From NCBI RefSeq assembly GCF_001522545.3, contig NC_031769.1, positions 130,895,875-130,959,874 of the forward strand: a DNA stretch of 64,000 nt, given 5' to 3'. Made by a program: the position numbers and the translations under genes. The stretch is from Parus major (lineage: Eukaryota; Chordata; Aves; Passeriformes; Paridae). Below are positions 46,651-60,700 of the stretch, in pieces. Position 1 is the stretch's first letter, and each line of letters opens with the position of its first letter. The notes under the pieces are model-generated. The model worked only from the letters and a program-made list of their open reading frames with translations. It made no database searches and was not told the origin of the DNA.

Positions 46651-49600
46651 TACATTGGTGGTGTATCGGAATAAAAAGCTACCACGCGGTGAAGCTCCCG
46701 GTGCCGCCGGCCTTGCATGCCTTCCCTCTGGACAGAGTTTAACTGAACTGTTCCAAGAGATTACACCTTGCCAATGGAACTGTTTTTAACAAATTAACAT
46801 CACAATATACCGAAGGTTGAGTCGCAAAGTCAGTTAAACAGCCATTTGTTTCTATAGAAACTAAACACCTTAGCAGGGATTGTACCAAGCTTTGATTGTG
46901 GTGATTTTTTTTTATTATTATTTTTATTTTTTTAACTGGAATTTGCTGCTTTTGCAGCCTGCTCTTGCTTGTTTTCAGGAAATCAGAAATTTGGAAAAGT
47001 GACTCAGAATTTTTTAGTATGTGAGGAATGATGGTAATCACATGATAGTGGTACCAAAAAATCTCTGGAACCTAGTTCAGTGAGTTAGAATTGACTTCTG
47101 AGTCTGTAGAATCATAAACCCTAAAAATCTATGTGTTCCCCCATTTTCAGACCTTAAGGAAGTTTGTAACTTCCCATCTTCCACTCCCCTTTCTTCCTAG
47201 GCTCTTTCTCCAGTACAGCTGAAGGAGCTTGTCCAAGAATCAGCTAATGCAGCTGCTTGCTGCCCAGAGATTTGGGGAGTTTGTGAAGGGTGTTTTTTTC
47301 CTAGCTATTGTTGACATGAGGAAATGTCAGAAGAAATATTGAATTGATGCATTCCAGATTTCTTATCCTCAAATGAAGTTTCCCCAAATGCTTTGTTCTC
47401 AAGTGGCAGTGATACTCAAATGCCTTCAAGACTGCAAACAGTAATATTGTTTATCCTGGGAGGAAAATACTAATAGGTTTCTGAAAATTTGCAAGGCAGG
47501 GAATAGGATTCATTCTGTTTGGTAATGAGAAGTGCAGTAGCTGTGCTTTTAAAAACTAGGAGGTCCATATTTACCTTCTCACTTTTTTTTTTTTCCCTCT
47601 TAGGACAGAGGAGTTATTAGAGTTTATTTATTATTTAATTCTGTGTTTGATTTTACCTAAGTTTGTTAATTTTCTTCTGCCTTTTTTTTTCCAACACCAG
47701 TCTTTATGCTTTCCCTGAAAGTACTTGTGGGGTTTATCACAGTGAGAGAGTCTTGTGAGCTGTGTTGATCTCAGTTATTTTATTTTATCAGAATCACTTG
47801 TGTGTTTTGATAACCACCTGAAAAACATTGCTTCTCAATTTGATTTTTTTTCCCAGACAAAAAAAAAAAGAGAATATTTCCCTTTGGCAATCACTCCTCT
47901 TTTCCATTGAACAGTAGGAAGATGGGTCATGTGAATTCCCGCAGAGCCCTTCTGAATGCTGTCAAGAACTTTTGGTAGGTTTTGGGAAGTTCCAGATATT
48001 TATGTTTGCTTTTCTGTTCAAGGTGGAGCTCTCCAAAGCATTTACATTTCCAAATGTTATGACTTGTTCATTGGAATTCTCCAAGAGGGTGGGTATAAGG
48101 AAGATATTTCCATTATACTCTTGCTTCCACCATTAACACACAGCCTTTAAAAGTGAATGAGTTATGGAAACCTGCTAGATACAGAAAAGGAGCTGGGAAA
48201 GCCCCAAGGGGGTGCACATCTGTTAGGCCTCAGCAGTCTTCTGCTGGCTATTTCCAAGCAATCCTTTTCTGTAGCTTTATTTACATTGTGTCTAAACTCC
48301 AGTTTTAGCCATTGCTCGTGGCTTTGCCAATGCAAACACTCGGCATGGGCAAAAATTTAAAAAAAAATTAAAATGGGTTCCACTGTAACTTGTATTCAGA
48401 GCCAGAACAAACTTGAGTAGTGCAAATGTCAGCTCTTGTTCACACGAAGAGTTTACACTGCTGTCTAAAATGGCAACTAAGCATAGGCAAGAGGACACAA
48501 AGTCTAGTGCTTAATTGACAGTGTTATTCTGACACCCCTTTGGAATATGGAGGAAGTTCCAGCTCAGGGATGTGAGGCTGCATCTTACTGGTTGACTTTT
48601 GCATTACCAGGAAATGGCAAGCACTGAATGCCTGCCATGGACACGTGTTCTTGGAAGAGAATTACGGGGTTGCAGCTTGATGGCCCTTTATCTGAATTTG
48701 ACTTCAAATAGAACCACTTTCTGATTGCAGAACTTCCTTTTTAAGAATTTCAAAATAGAAGTTTTTTCCAGAGTTCTCTCGATTGCCCCAGTCTGTTGGA
48801 TGGGAGCATCCAATACTGAAATGGTATTTAAAAATTCATATTTGCCAAGTCATGAAAAAACCCTTAAGAACCAAACCAGATTTGTGTTTTTTTTCTTTAC
48901 AAACTATATCTTTAAGACAACATTGTATGTCTTGGCCTAAGAAGTTTGACTGCCCACATTGCACAGCTCCTTCTTGTAGATAGTGCTATTTTCAGGGCTA
49001 CAGGTAAAGCAGCAGCTTCCTTATGAAGGTGCAGGTATAAATACACCAACATCCAACCAGCAGAACAAGTTTCTTGCTGGTATATTTTCTGTGCAAGAGT
49101 TTTGTCAACTTGGAAATACCATACAAAATAACTCCTGTGGGATCACTGCTGTCATGTCTGAAATTCAGTTTTGACAAGAGTCAGCATTTCCTTAAGTTTT
49201 CAGACTGGTACAAGCACATAGTTTGGCACAGATCTCTGGAGATCGTCTTATCGTACCTGCTCCACAAGCGTTCAGTTCCAGTGGGTCAGGAATTTTCACG
49301 TCAGAAAAAGCTTCTGAATAATATGCACTGGGATAGATTTATTCCCAACTGCTTGTTTCTCGTCAGCTGCAGGCCTGGTGGATTACACAGAAGTCTGTTA
49401 GTTCTGACAGGCGGGGACCTGCTAAAGATGGGAGGATTGGGGTAGGAGGACTGCAAGAGACTTTGTGCTGTAAACAGCAGGAACAGATGCCAACAGGTGT
49501 ACCACAGGCAGTGCTGCCTGCAGCTGATGGGACATGCAGAAGTCAGGGAAGAGGCCCTCAGTAGAAGTAAAGGCTTCAGGCAGTGAAGGAGAGCTCCAGA

Positions 49601-50335
49601 ATACACTTCCCAGGCTGTTAACTCCAGATGTCAACGGAGATGACACTGGGCTGGCACCATGAGATTGTATTTTGCTCTGGAAGAAATGAGGCCAGCATTC
49701 CTGGAAATGTCAGACAAGAATGCTGTGCAGAAAACTGCAGATTCTAGACTATTCCCAAAGCTTAAAAAGAAGTTCCTGTAATGTGCAGCAAAGTACATGG
49801 CAAGGTTTCCATCACCTTGTGTCGCAGACTGAAGCAAAGTAGCTTAGTAAAGTTCAGAGCACATGAAAACTCATTTTCCATGGGACTTACAGTCGTTTTT
49901 TCAATGTCTAATAGTGCACACACCATTTCTCTCTGCCCTGGGATTCTTCAGTGACTAAAAAAAAAGTTGAGCTTTGCTTTGATCTTTATCTTTCCCCTAG
50001 CTGCAATACTAGGTGGTTCTCCTGCTGTTTCTCCAATGCTTGGATCAATTAAGCTAGTAGAGACCTCTGAGACCAGAAATCTGTGCCAAAATTTGGCTGA
50101 GAATCAGATATTCAGAAGTGAATATGGTGAACTTTGACACACAGCCTGGACTGAAATACATCTGTTTAAAATCAGGCAATACTGGAGCTGCCTGATCTCC
50201 CTTCTCCTCCCTCGTCTGTGCACTCTGCATTTCCTCTCTTCAACTCTGCAGTGAAGGACTCCAGGGATAGAAATTAAGATTATGCAAGAAATTTAGCCTT
50301 CAAGAAAACTGGAGAGGAACTTTCTACAAAGGCAC
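46651..50335. other. UBR5 5' flank, no gene recognised
   Basis: AT-rich intergenic sequence with T-rich runs (for example about 47584-47596 and 46907-46934). Short open frames occur on both strands, but none shows a domain, codon bias or a believable splice structure. Confidence 0.75.
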
Positions 50336-50600
50336 AGTAATAATGGCTTTACGCTAGAAGAGGGCAGATTTAGATGAGGGAGAAGGTAGAAATTATTCAG
50401 TGTGAAGGTGATGATGCACTGGAGCAGGCTGCCCAGAGAAACTGTGGATGCCTCATCCCTGGAAGTGTTCAAGGTCAGGTTGGATGGGGCTTTGAGCAAC
50501 CCTGGTCTAGTGGAAGGTATCTCTGCCCACGACAGGGAATTTGTAACTAGGTGATCTTTAATGTCCCTTCCAAGCCACATAATTCAAGGAACCTATGATC
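50336..50600 (+). mobile_element. CR1 LINE 3'-end fragment
   Basis: About 265 bp matching the CR1 3' tail: AGGGCAGATTTAGATGAGGG, then CTGGAGCAGGCTGCCCAGAG, TGGAAGTGTTCAAGGTCAGGTTGGATGGGGCTTTGAGCAACC, and CCCTTCCAAGCC. The terminal ATTCTATGAT-type repeats are eroded to CCTATGATCTG. Confidence 0.93.
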
Positions 50601-53600
50601 TGTTGGTACTTTCTTTACTACACAGTATGGTTTGCTTTCTCTGTTTAGAGGTGTTGGCAGAACATGTCTGGAATCAAAATGAGGTCTCTGCTAAGTGTTC
50701 GGTGGAGCTTGTAGATCCACCAGTACCTGGTAGACTGAGATTTTGACACTCACTTCACATTGCTTCTCCCATGGTTGTAGCCCCTTACTTGCATCTTTCT
50801 CTTCCAGCTCTCACAGAGAGACTTCTGAACATCTGTTACATCTGACTGGGCATCTAGGACATCTCTTCTTGTCCAGGCCCCACCACAAAGTTTACATGAT
50901 CACTTTTTTATGTGTAGACCTGACCTGTCCACTGACAAATGCAGCTGAGTGTGACAAGAGGAGCTCACCAGGCTTCCTGGGCACTGTGCAGGAGCTGAGG
51001 GAAGAGAGGCTGTGGGCAGCCCCTTGTGTGACTGTCCCTTTGAGGTGGCATGGGCAGAGCTGGCGTGCACAGTGCACATGGTGGGTGTATCTCTGAGACT
51101 TTGTGTCACTTGGGCAGGTGTTCCTGTTCAGGCAATGGTAAAACAGGGCTGTGTTCTTTTGTATCAGAGCAGCTTCCTTTAAGTTCCTGGTAAGGAAAGA
51201 CAAAATTTATTTGAACTTTGTCAACTTTAAGATGGGCATACGTTCCTAGGGGGTTGTCTGGGTTCCCTATGGAATTGTCTTCTTCTCATCTGTCTGACAG
51301 GGAGTCCAGGGAGTCCAGGTGATTATTTAGGATGAGAAAAGGGTTCTTTATTTTCCTATTAATGTAATTTGATTGGGTTAGCTACTCCTGTCTTAATCAT
51401 ATTTACCTTCAAAAATGGCAGTTTTGAAAAAAAAAATAACCATTATAAAACATGTGGGTAAAATGTATTCACAGCAATAGTTCTGTGTGGCCTTGATTCA
51501 TGTACTGCCTTCTGAAATTATTGCAGAATAAATTTGTTTCTGGCAGGGAAAGGAGTGGAGACCTTCCAGGTCAAAAGCAAGTGAATTATTCCACGGACTC
51601 CAGTGGGGCAAGGATTTACCTTTCAGCATATGTACTTTCAGCCTACATTTTAGCTGTCATTTCTCTGTGATTAAATAGCCATTTGTCATGGATGGCTATT
51701 TATAATATAGGAAGAAATAGTAGATAGTTATTGGATTTTAATTCCCCTTGAAAAAATATTTAAAAATATTAAAATATTAAAATTTAAACATTTCTAGAGA
51801 AGTTGTAGTACAAAGCAGTGGGTGCCAAGTCCGCAGCCATCTCCCTTTTGAGAGTGGTTTTGTTGGCCAGCTCTAGCTGTTCCTCATGGACTGAACATCC
51901 GCAGCTTTCCCAGAGATAACAAAGCACTTTGGGAGTGGAGTTTCCCATTTGGTTTTACCCCAAAGGAGTCCAGGTTGTGTACTCTCAGGCTGCTCCACAA
52001 TGTCAAACAGAAGATGGTGAGAGGAAGATGAGTTTTGAGCCCAAATTGCTGATTTGAACAATAGCACAGGCACACAGAGAGAAAACTGATCTGCTTGTGA
52101 AATAGTTCCAAAGCAGCCTCCATTTACATCTGGCACTTTAAGCAAACCAGAGGCTGTGTCATTTGAGAAGTGGTTTATAAACAGTGGCTGTTCAGGAGAA
52201 ATTTGGCATGTGCAAAATGAGTGTACACAGAGGCTAGAAATCCACCATCCCTTCTGAATATCTTTTCCATATTTCAGCAGTTGGAGGTTCCTGTCAGGAG
52301 GTACAGGCAAAGTGTCAAGCACAGCCCATTCCCTTTAAATGATGGGTTTTGCTTCCTGGGAAGATTGCACCTTCTGCTAAAAATCTCATGAGCTTTTTTT
52401 CCTCTTTGTTTTTCCCCTTTCAATCACTAAGGGCATTCACATAGAACAGGATAGTTGCTTTTTATTGTTCTTCTATGTCCCTATAGTGTGTTCCCTAGAT
52501 GAGAACATAGTTGCAGTGGGTCTTGCAACGAGTCACAGAAGTGATTAAATGTCAAAAAAGTAGATGTTAAATTCATGTGAAGAGAGACAGCTCTAACATT
52601 TGAGAGTCCCACAAAATAGGATTTTTATGGTGATGGTGCTTCTATACTGAAAGGCAGGAAAAAAATCATAACAGAGACAGGGGTCAATAGGAGATGCAGC
52701 ACACGAAGACTGTGCTGGGAACTGCTTTGGCAGTTAACATTTAGTTTCATTGAAAGTAATGGAGGAAAAAAAACATTAATAAATACTCTGGAAGGTTTTT
52801 CTTCCACTGCAGTTAAGAGGAAGGTGACACAGTTAACTGATGGCTGAACATTTTATTGTGAATAACAGCAATTGCAACACTGTTGCACATGCCTGCATAT
52901 GTGTTGGTGAGCATATTTCTATAGACAGGCATGTAGTTGACATGAAACTGTAGGCAGATTTTCAGGTTCAGAATTACTTGCTACTAATGGAACATACAGG
53001 TAGTTTCACTTACCTTTTGCTCTGAACTGAGGCTTTAATTATTGGGGCTTAAATATTTAATACTGTGTATCTACTTTGTCCATTTTTTAACAAAGGTGTC
53101 AAGGAAAATGTTTAGATACTGGAAAGGAGAAGAAATATGGCCCTAAGTCATCTTTGAAACATTTTCATGAAAACTGTAATGCCACTAGAATCTGAAGGAG
53201 GGCAGTCAGTATGTTATCACTTGCAGGAAACTTCAAAGTTTGAAGCACAGGTTCTGAGCACTGGGCAAAAAAAAAAACTGAACTAAATAAGCCAGGTAGA
53301 AACTTGTTAGCATTTGGCAGATCTGTTCACTCATGATTACGTACTTATACTTGGCCTTTTTCCCCCTTACAGTTTGTACAACCTACCTAGACACAGCTAA
53401 ATTTGCCTGAAGTTTTCCCTGTCACCATGCCTTCCAGCTGGCAGGGGAGCCCCTTGGCTGCTCCTCTGGGCAGAATGTCTGCTAAGCACACTGCTGGGAC
53501 AGAGCTGGTGTCCATTGGGAAATGTCTTCTTCTGTCACCTAGCTTTTGGGATTACAGAGGCAAGAGCACAAATACATTGGTTTGGGATGTCCCATTTAGA

Positions 53601-54540
53601 AATGCTGTTAATTTTTAATGCACAAGTTACAGGCTTTTGCCTGAGGAAGGTAGAGAATCTTATAGTATGTAAGGCACTAGGGCAGGAGTTCAAATAGGCT
53701 TCAGTCATAATGGCAAGCAACTTATCCATTTGGCTTTCTATTTCCTGGGATTTATTCTGCTGTTCTGATAAGCTATGATTTAAAACACACTGAAGTGCCG
53801 CTGCAGGCTAATAGCCCCTTCTCCTACACTGAAACACATCACTGGGAGTAGAAGACACTGTGCTTTGTATCTGTCTCCCAGGGTGAGGGAGAGAATAGCT
53901 GAGAGGTATGGGGCTCTTCCTACAAAGACCACCTCACAGGCTGTCAGCTGAATTTGAAGTGGGAATCAGATCCAGAAGGCAAATACCTGAATTTAGGTGT
54001 CTAATCTCCCACACTAGGCAGTAGAGTCTTAGTTACGGCAGTCAATGGAGCTGGGAGTGTGATTCATCTGAGGAAATGTAGGTATCCATCCTCTGTTACG
54101 CTGAATCCCTCCTGGCAGTGGGAGGTGGGACACTGAGCTCATCGTGTGTCGACACCTCTTGAGTACACAGCTACAGCCTGGAAGCCCATCCCTGGTAAGG
54201 ATGCGCTGGTGACGGATTCACTTGCTGCATTGTTTCTGCAGTTTAATGAAAGGGGCGGGCTGGACCCCCGGCAAAGGCTGGAGCTGCAGAGCCCTCTGGA
54301 GAGCTGGAGAGTCGGAGCGTGTGTAGGCAAGCTTCATCCCCTCTGTGAGGGGTGGGTGAGCACATTAGACCTTATTTAGGTAGTCAAAATGGCACTCAGG
54401 GCTGTGCAATACAGAAACAACATCTCTCTGTTCAATTATTTTTACAACCTCTGTTGTCAAGTTCAGACAAATAGACTTAACCAAGCCTTCTTACGATATG
54501 AAACATTAGTATACACCACTTACATCTGAACCTGTGTTTT
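50601..54540. other. Intergenic sequence, no gene recognised
   Basis: Mixed composition, with an AT-rich run at about 51758-51790. A 149-codon minus-strand frame at 51873-52322 resembles no family I know and is not supported as a gene. A two-copy GGGAGTCCA duplication is at about 51299-51320. Confidence 0.7.
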
Positions 54541-54569
54541 AGATTTTATTTTCCAGACAAAAGAGTAAT

Positions 54570-54760
54570 TTAAAATTATGCAAATGAGCTGCCAAAGCAA
54601 GGCATTATGCAGATTTGTGAGGCAGGCAGCAGAGTGTTAACCCTTGGTGCTGCAGCTTGCTGCGGAGGGAGTGCTGCTGCAGCAGCTGTGCGTGAATTCC
54701 TTCCAGCCCCTGTGCTCTTTAATTACAACGCTCCTGTGGCAGGGCCTGAGGTGTGAGGCT
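54570..54760. promoter_or_regulatory. Cluster of factor-binding motifs, candidate enhancer
   Basis: A perfect POU octamer ATGCAAAT (54578-54585) is followed within 200 bp by ATTATGCAGATTTG, GTTAAC, repeated CTGCAGC/GCTGCTGCAGCAGCTGTG with a CAGCTG E-box, and a homeodomain-type TTTAATTACAA. This is a motif-density argument only. Confidence 0.3.
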
Positions 54761-57700
54761 CACCCCCTGCACACCCCCATTGCCAAGTGGATTTAGGTGG
54801 ATGAAGGAGCTGTGTTTGCTGCGTAGTTCATCTCACAGTCCTGCCCAGCACAAGCTGTACTCAAATCCAGCCTGGGCATCTCAGAACAGACAAGTGTTGT
54901 AACTGTCATCCATGGTTTCATACGGGTTGATTTCCAGAATATTTGAAGTGACTGCCATGGGAGAAATACTAAATTGCTTTTCAAATGTCAGCACTGCAGT
55001 AACACTTTGAAAACAATTGACACTGTCAGCTGTAAGTCCTCTAGCTTGCTGGCCTGGCTGGTATAGAAAGATGCACTAGCAGCCTTGGCTTTCTGTAGAG
55101 GAAAGTTATTAAAAGAACTCCATGTTGTGCTAAATTGTGGATTCAATAGCTCATTATCCCACCCAGCTAAAAAGGTGGTGGGAATAACTCTCAGTCAGGA
55201 ACAGATGGGTTTTGATAGAAATCCAAGGTCTGATCTGCTCTGGAAGTTTGCCCTGATCTCTGCAACTGATGCCAACAGCTGACATAGCCACATTGGTGCA
55301 AGCACCAGTGCTGAGCAAGAAATCCAATGTTTTATAGCAGTAAAGTTCGGCAAATGGCAAGAGCAGGCAAATCCCCAGCATGCACAAGGATGTAAGTGCA
55401 ACTGATCTCTAGTGGAGGTGCCTGATGACAGGTTAAAATAGTGGAAGCCAAGCCTGGGGAAAGAGGGAGAGAGTTCACATCGGGCGGTTTTGGAAGGCCT
55501 GAGTTTGTGGCTCAGTCATGCCCATGTGGGATGCCAAGCCCTGTGAATATTGGATTTGTTCAGCATCAGGCAGGGATGGATCCTGCTGAGGTCAGGAAGG
55601 GATCTGGCTGCAATATGGGGGGACTTGAATCCACATTTCCTTCTGCACTCCAGTTCATAGAATCATACAATAAAATCATACAATCATAGTTGTTCATGGC
55701 TCTCTATGAGAGAGCTCACAGAGCAGTGCAGGTTCCAAGGAAAATGCCAAGGATCTGTATTTCTGTAGTGAGTTACTTCAAGAATAAACAATGTCTCAGT
55801 GCTGCTCCAGGACACAGAGGTAATCTGGGTTTTTCTCTTGCATCCTCTTACACCCAAATCCTTTAAAGTTTTCTCCACTCACCAAATTGCTCCATCACTT
55901 TCTTTCTAGTTAAAGGTGTAATTTCAAGCTGCCTGTCAGCCAGTACACAATATTAAATAAATACTTCAATATGTTCAAACCTGGGTGGTATCAGTGAATT
56001 TACAGGCTTAAAACCTAGGACAATTTTTAAACCGGATACACATGCGTGCTCACAAAGGTTACCTCAGTTTAGCTACTTTGGTTTTGCTTGTTCTTAAGAG
56101 CATTTTTGGCTCAAAAATGTGATGTCTCTCACGTATTTGGAAAGAGTTGTCCAAAGCACATGATCAACATCTGTTGGTTTTGATATTCCAGAGAAGCTAT
56201 GTAAGAGACTCAGAGATCAGAGAATACATTGCTGCTGTGTATATTTGTTTTTAAATTTAGATTTTCTATTTTGAATTTGGAGTTTTTCTATTGCTTAGCA
56301 ATTTAAGCAATGGGCTGATGGTGTGATTAGTAAAAAAAAAGCATGAAACCCACTTTTATTGGTTCAGGTTTTGTTAGTTTTGGAGAAAAAGAATATAAGG
56401 ATAAAAAGCTGAAAAGGATATCAATCAGACACTGCTGCTGTACTGCCAATGCCTGGCCAGCTTAAAGGAACTAAACTAGTTTAAATAGGCAGAAAGACTG
56501 TTTTATGATGGCAAACAACAAAATTGAGTACAAAGACCATGGAAGGAAGTTGCTAGGAAACCTCTACAGTGCTCTGGAAAAGTTTTGCAGCCCAGGCACC
56601 TATAAGAGAGTTGTCACCACCTGCCAACCTGGGCGTTTCCTAAAAACAGGGGTGTAAAATTGTAGTACACATTGATTTCTATAAATGCAGCACCAGGAAA
56701 TGCTTTACAGCTCATTTTAAGTCAGTGCAGCTTCAGGGGACTGTAAGCTGTTCCCAGAGCCATCTCTGAGGACTCAACACTAAGGTCTTGTCCACAGTAA
56801 TGCTGAAGCCCTGACTTCTGTGTCCAGGCAAGGTCTGCCCAGACTGCTCTCATCTTAATTAGGCTCTTTGCTAAGATCTTTGCTTCTGTGAGCTCTAACC
56901 TTGCCCATGCTGAGATTTCAATAAGGTAAACTATAATCTAGACTAGCCCTCTGCAGGCATGGCCCCAAAGTCTCGTCTCTTTTGCACTGACCTGCAGGGT
57001 GGCTTTGCCAGCAGAGATTTCCTGCAGGCATGCTGCCACCTCAGGTGGGTTCTCTGCATGGAGATGCTTAAGAAAGCTGAGGGGCATCAATCAAAAATGT
57101 TACATCTGCAGGTCTGCGGTGTCAGCATGCACATGTTAAAACCCAAAATTTTGTACCGAGTGTGATTATGATGATATCTTAATGATGGTATCTTAATCCT
57201 TGTAATATTTGACTTCTTTTGTATGGCTATTTCATATTTTAACCATTTAAGTCCATTTCTATGAGGAAACTGGTAGGTAAATGATTGAGGAATCAACAGG
57301 GACCATGTTTTTCTTTCATCATTAAGTCATGTGTCAGCTCAGTTCGTAACTGGGATTAAGACAGGCAATGTCTATCAGGGGTTGCTAAGGGTTGCTTGTC
57401 TACACACTTCCTTGTAGCATTTTGCAAAAATGGCCGATGTGAGGGACAGTGATGGAGGAATGGCTGCTGTGAGCATAATGAACAGAGCTGTGAAATTTCT
57501 AGTCTGTGAAATTCCCTTTGTGTGGGAACCCCCTGAAGGTGTGTCACCAGCAAACTCCTGCCTGCCACCACCCAGCCGTGTTATATTGTTCATTCTGCAC
57601 TCCTCCCTGCTTACCTGGTGAAATGACCCATCATGCTACAAGACATTAGCACTCAAAAGGTGGACAAGGGGATTTCCTGCTCCTTCAAAGATAAGCAATA

Positions 57701-60700
57701 AATTAAGAGAAATAAAAAGTACATGTTAAACCTTAGGATGCTCCTTTAAAGAAAGTTTCCTTTTATAACAGGGTTCATTCCAAAAGAAAGTGCTCCAGAA
57801 AAGATGTGATGCTGATACATAATACTGATACATCAAGTATGGCTCTTATAGGATTTTCCATTCTGGTCTATCTAGTCTGTTGACACATAAAAAAGATCCA
57901 GATCTTCAGTTTAACTTTAAACAACCAAACCTCTTAGGAAATCTTTACACAGCATATAATTAATATATGGAATCAGCATTGGATATTCCTGACAGGTTTA
58001 GACTAGCTCTGTTCTTGATGGTCTAGCAGCCTTTTGAATGGTGTCCCTGTGAGATGCTGTGGGAGGGAGCACTCAAAACAGTGTGGAAAAGCAGAAACAC
58101 AGCTGTTAAAGAAGAGCCTTTAGGTTCTGGAGCAAGAAAAGAAAAAACTATGTAAGATCATAGTTTTCAGATGGCAGGTCTCTACATCTGGAGCTTTCTT
58201 GGTTCAGAGAAGGTTTTCCTGCATTTCAGAAAGGATTGTGTGCATGCACAGAAAGCAATTCTTGTGGTGTTACTGGAGTAAGGTCACCTCCAAAGACTCT
58301 CAGTTCCACACTTGGTGACTCAGAAAGTAGCACCTACATCACATGCTCTTACAGCAGTGATGTCCACACCTGAGCGAGTTCCCTGCACCTTCTTATGGCA
58401 AGTGAGGAGAAATGAGGGCCCAACAGACTCAGCTGGGTAACTGCTGATAGGGATAGCCATGTCTAGCAGCACCTCTCTCCTTTGTCAGCTGCAGAAAAAA
58501 AATTAGAAGGGAGTGGATGTTCTTGCTGTAGGTTTGAAGAGTTTTGAAGAGGCTGAAGCCCAAGGTGCCTGCTGGCTGCAGCTGGGGAGCCATCCACTTT
58601 TCCTGCTCTGAAGGTAGAACCACTCCAGATGGGGTGCTGGGAGATGCAGGTTCCACTTGGTGCTGGATGACTGGAGCAGGCACCCCTTGCAACTGTCCAT
58701 CCTGCTCCTTTGGTAGGCACAGTTGCCCTGAAGCAAAGATGTGCTCCTCCCATGAATCATCTCCAGCCGCACAAGTCAATGTGTCACTACATCTCTTGGT
58801 CTCTGTGCTCACTACAGCCATGGCCTAAGATTGGTACAGACCTGGGCAGGTCTTGCTCAGATGCAGGGCACCTGACTAGTGAGGAGAAACAGGAAGGGCA
58901 AGTCCAAAGGCAGGTGTGACACTAAGGAAAAAGGTGAGGTACTAACACCAAGCCAGTAGGCATTGCCCTGTGCAGTCTACTGGTGTCTACTGGACCCCTC
59001 CCATCAGGATATACTGTGGCAGTGCCATGTCTCCAGCCTGAAATGAGAGAGGGTCTTCCCCAAAGTATCCAGCACAGGCAGGACTGTTAGAGGCAGGATT
59101 CTGGAGCAAACCTAAGCCTTGCCCATCACTACAACATCCTTGTGCACAGGTAATTGCCTCTTCCAAAGTAGCAGCCCTCACAGACCTGAGCCTGGGAGGT
59201 GCAAAGCATCTGGGCCATCTCAGAGATCAGTGCTGCTGAAATACGGTATGATTGTTATGGTTCATCAAAGTACAGGCTTAACTTTAAACTCCTCAGTCAT
59301 ACAAGTAGTTACTGTCTGACCCTGTCTCACACTCTAACAGTGTTGCCAAAGGAGGAGGGAAAGAATTGAAATTTTACACCGTGGCATATGGAGTGATTCA
59401 GAATTCTTCTAAAATGGAGATGGTGAGAATGTTTTTGTCAGATCTTTGATCCCTTTCAAAAATAGAACCCCCTGGATGTGGTTAGAGAGGGCTCATGCTG
59501 TGAACTGGAGGTTTTGTAACCACTGCTGACTGGAACTGCCTGTCAGTCTGATTTGTGCATTTTTCCAGTCTGTTTTATAATACAATCAAATTGCTGTTCC
59601 CACATTGTAAGAGACACTTCACAAGTTGCTTGGGAGAGAACACCAAGCTCCAAGGCTAATTCATTTTTCCTCTCAAAAAAGGATTTTTCCATTTTTTCTT
59701 CTTAAACTATTCAATTTTATAATTACTCACGGAGGTTGAAAATTGATTTAGCAAATCTTGGGTAATCTCCAGGTGTTCCCCAGATTGAAAACCAACAATT
59801 GAAAAGAGATAAAATATAGACTAAAATAAAAATTAATAAATTGAGGAACTTCTTATTTCATGATACTTAAGTGGTTTAGCATCTCTTGTAGAGTGGAACG
59901 TCAGTATGTACTTCCAGGTAGATGTTCACATCCCTGTGAGCAGCCCTAAACCACTGCATAAACAAGATAAGAGAAGCCCTTCAATTTTAGCCACCAGCCT
60001 TATTTACCTCCTGCTCTGAGGATACTGTAGATAAAACCTCTGAGACCCTAGGATAGACTTTGTGAAGAAAGTAAGGCTGGCACACCTCCTGTTTCACCAT
60101 GCTTACAGGCATTAGGTAGGAGGACCTGTAAGCTCACAGCTCATTCTTCTGTGCCACTGCTGTTGCTGCACCTTGCCAAGGAGATCCTCAGTGCAAACAA
60201 GAACTCCCCATCCTCCTTTAAACAGGGAAGAATGAAAAGGAAGGCAAAATTAACACTGGAGTTTTCTTGTCTCCGCAAGAGCCCATGCCTTGTTCCATCT
60301 GTGTGGAGAAAAACTGTTGCAGAAATGATAGGAGGCTGGTGGTGGTACCTGGCTGCCAAAAGAAGACACTGCTAGTAGCCTGGAGTGTACAGCTGATGTT
60401 GATGGTAGCTCATTTCTTCTTAAAACTGACAATTTTTTTTATCTTCCTAGCAGAACAGACAAGAGTGGAAATGTTTCACATAATCACTGGTTTCACTGAA
60501 ACTTTGACAGCACTATCAAGCACTTTTGATCCTTTTTGATTTTATATGAATCCCATAAAACATCCAAACACCAGGATGTAAACAGAGGACTTCAATAAGC
60601 TTAGTTTTGATATTTCTATTATTTTCCAAATTTGGAATGAAAGGAGGTGTGAAATAACCAGCTCTTCCAAAAAAATGTGACGTCTCACAGAGCACTAACC

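Noticed and set aside
51873..52322. 149-codon minus-strand frame
   Set aside because: No recognisable domain, no upstream promoter signature and no splice context. The length is compatible with chance given the local composition.
58429..58821. 130-codon minus-strand frame with overlapping frames on both strands
   Set aside because: Considered as an old retroelement or a gene, but no motif of any polymerase, integrase or cellular family is visible, and overlapping opposite-strand frames indicate composition bias.
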